A DNA stretch of 32,016 nucleotides from Syntrophaceae bacterium (GTDB lineage Bacteria > Desulfobacterota > Desulfomonilia > Desulfomonilales > Desulfomonilaceae). The stretch covers positions 1-32,016 of the forward strand of contig JACWAG010000056.1 in NCBI GenBank assembly GCA_014874425.1. The letters run 5' to 3'. The position numbers and the translations under genes are program-made. The notes under the pieces were generated by a model. That model did not search any database. It worked only from the letters and a program-made list of their open reading frames with translations, and was not told where the DNA came from. Below, piece by piece: positions 31,837 to 32,016 of the stretch. Positions within the stretch are counted from its first letter, which is position 1, and each line of letters begins with the position of its first letter.

Positions 31837-32016
31837 ACCGGCGGTTAATTTAAGCTTCTTTCTTCAAATATTAGGATTTGAGTGATTAAATGTGACTCCT
31901 CGCTGGTTTCTGAAACGGGCCCTAAAATGGGGCGTTGAATGGACTACTGAATTATCCGGTGGTGGATTAATATATCGTAACTCTTCCTATTTTAAGACTG
32001 GATACCGGATACTCAC
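31837..32016. other. Non-coding right end
   Basis: No gene, promoter pair or convincing terminator was seen; stops occur frequently in the frames I read. TTATCC...GGATTA near 31950 is a short inverted repeat only. Confidence 0.4.

Overview
The window is a bacterial chromosome segment of moderate G+C content. It has densely packed short operons on both strands and clear Shine-Dalgarno sites. The gene set is MJ0042-type zinc ribbon, YkgJ-type Cys-cluster protein, small 4Fe-4S ferredoxin, bi-domain oxidoreductase, PilZ, SelW-like selenoprotein, class II photolyase and standalone pyruvate-kinase C-domain. It suggests a deltaproteobacterial (Desulfobacterota / Syntrophobacterales-like) organism. 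That assignment is an inference; there is no rRNA or other marker here to fix it.

Layout. 1-480: the end of an insertion sequence (partial transposase) that has cut off a PK_C-like gene. 586-2771: thymidylate kinase and, divergently, a class II DNA photolyase. 2781-7652 (minus): urease operon ureD-ureAB-ureC-ureF-ureG, with fused gamma/beta subunits, no ureE, and a His-rich UreG. 7723-9903 (minus): two-domain MDR/GFO-IDH-MocA oxidoreductase. 10071-13198 (plus): site-2-type protease with CBS domains, NAD(P)HX repair enzyme Nnr and an Hpt domain. 13233-14220: small conserved unknown (minus) diverging from MobA (plus). 14208-17721 (minus): transglutaminase-like envelope protein, SelW-like selenoprotein read through an in-frame UGA, zinc-ribbon membrane protein, dGTPase-like protein. 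17917-21522 (plus): ileS-lspA-DUF167. 21519-22369 (minus): Cys-cluster protein and ferredoxin. 22792-23622 (plus): HU and YggT. 23712-25835 (minus): 59-aa acidic protein, gamma carbonic anhydrase, GNAT-like/PUA-like protein. 26054-28183 (plus): rmlD and leuC. 28494-28958 (plus): secreted six-Cys protein with its own terminator. 29066-30616 (plus): guaA. 30617-31449: mostly non-coding, but with a 53-aa gene and a candidate small RNA on the minus strand. 31450-31836 (plus): PilZ protein.

Functionally most genes are housekeeping: nucleotide metabolism (tmk, guaA, dGTPase), translation (ileS), lipoprotein maturation (lspA), metabolite repair (nnr), Moco (mobA) and chromosome packing (HU). Urease provides ammonium from urea, and a gamma carbonic anhydrase elsewhere in the window could handle the CO2/bicarbonate released. 

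The points most worth a second look are two that ordinary gene callers miss. One is the selenoprotein at 15902-16132, whose CxxU motif is encoded with TGA and is followed by a bSECIS-like hairpin. The other is a minus-strand ~70-nt RNA at 31107-31176, with its own promoter, a long hairpin with a run of eight C in the loop, and a U-tract. Two small genes (59 and 53 aa) and a urease operon without ureE follow in interest. I saw no tRNA, rRNA or CRISPR array.
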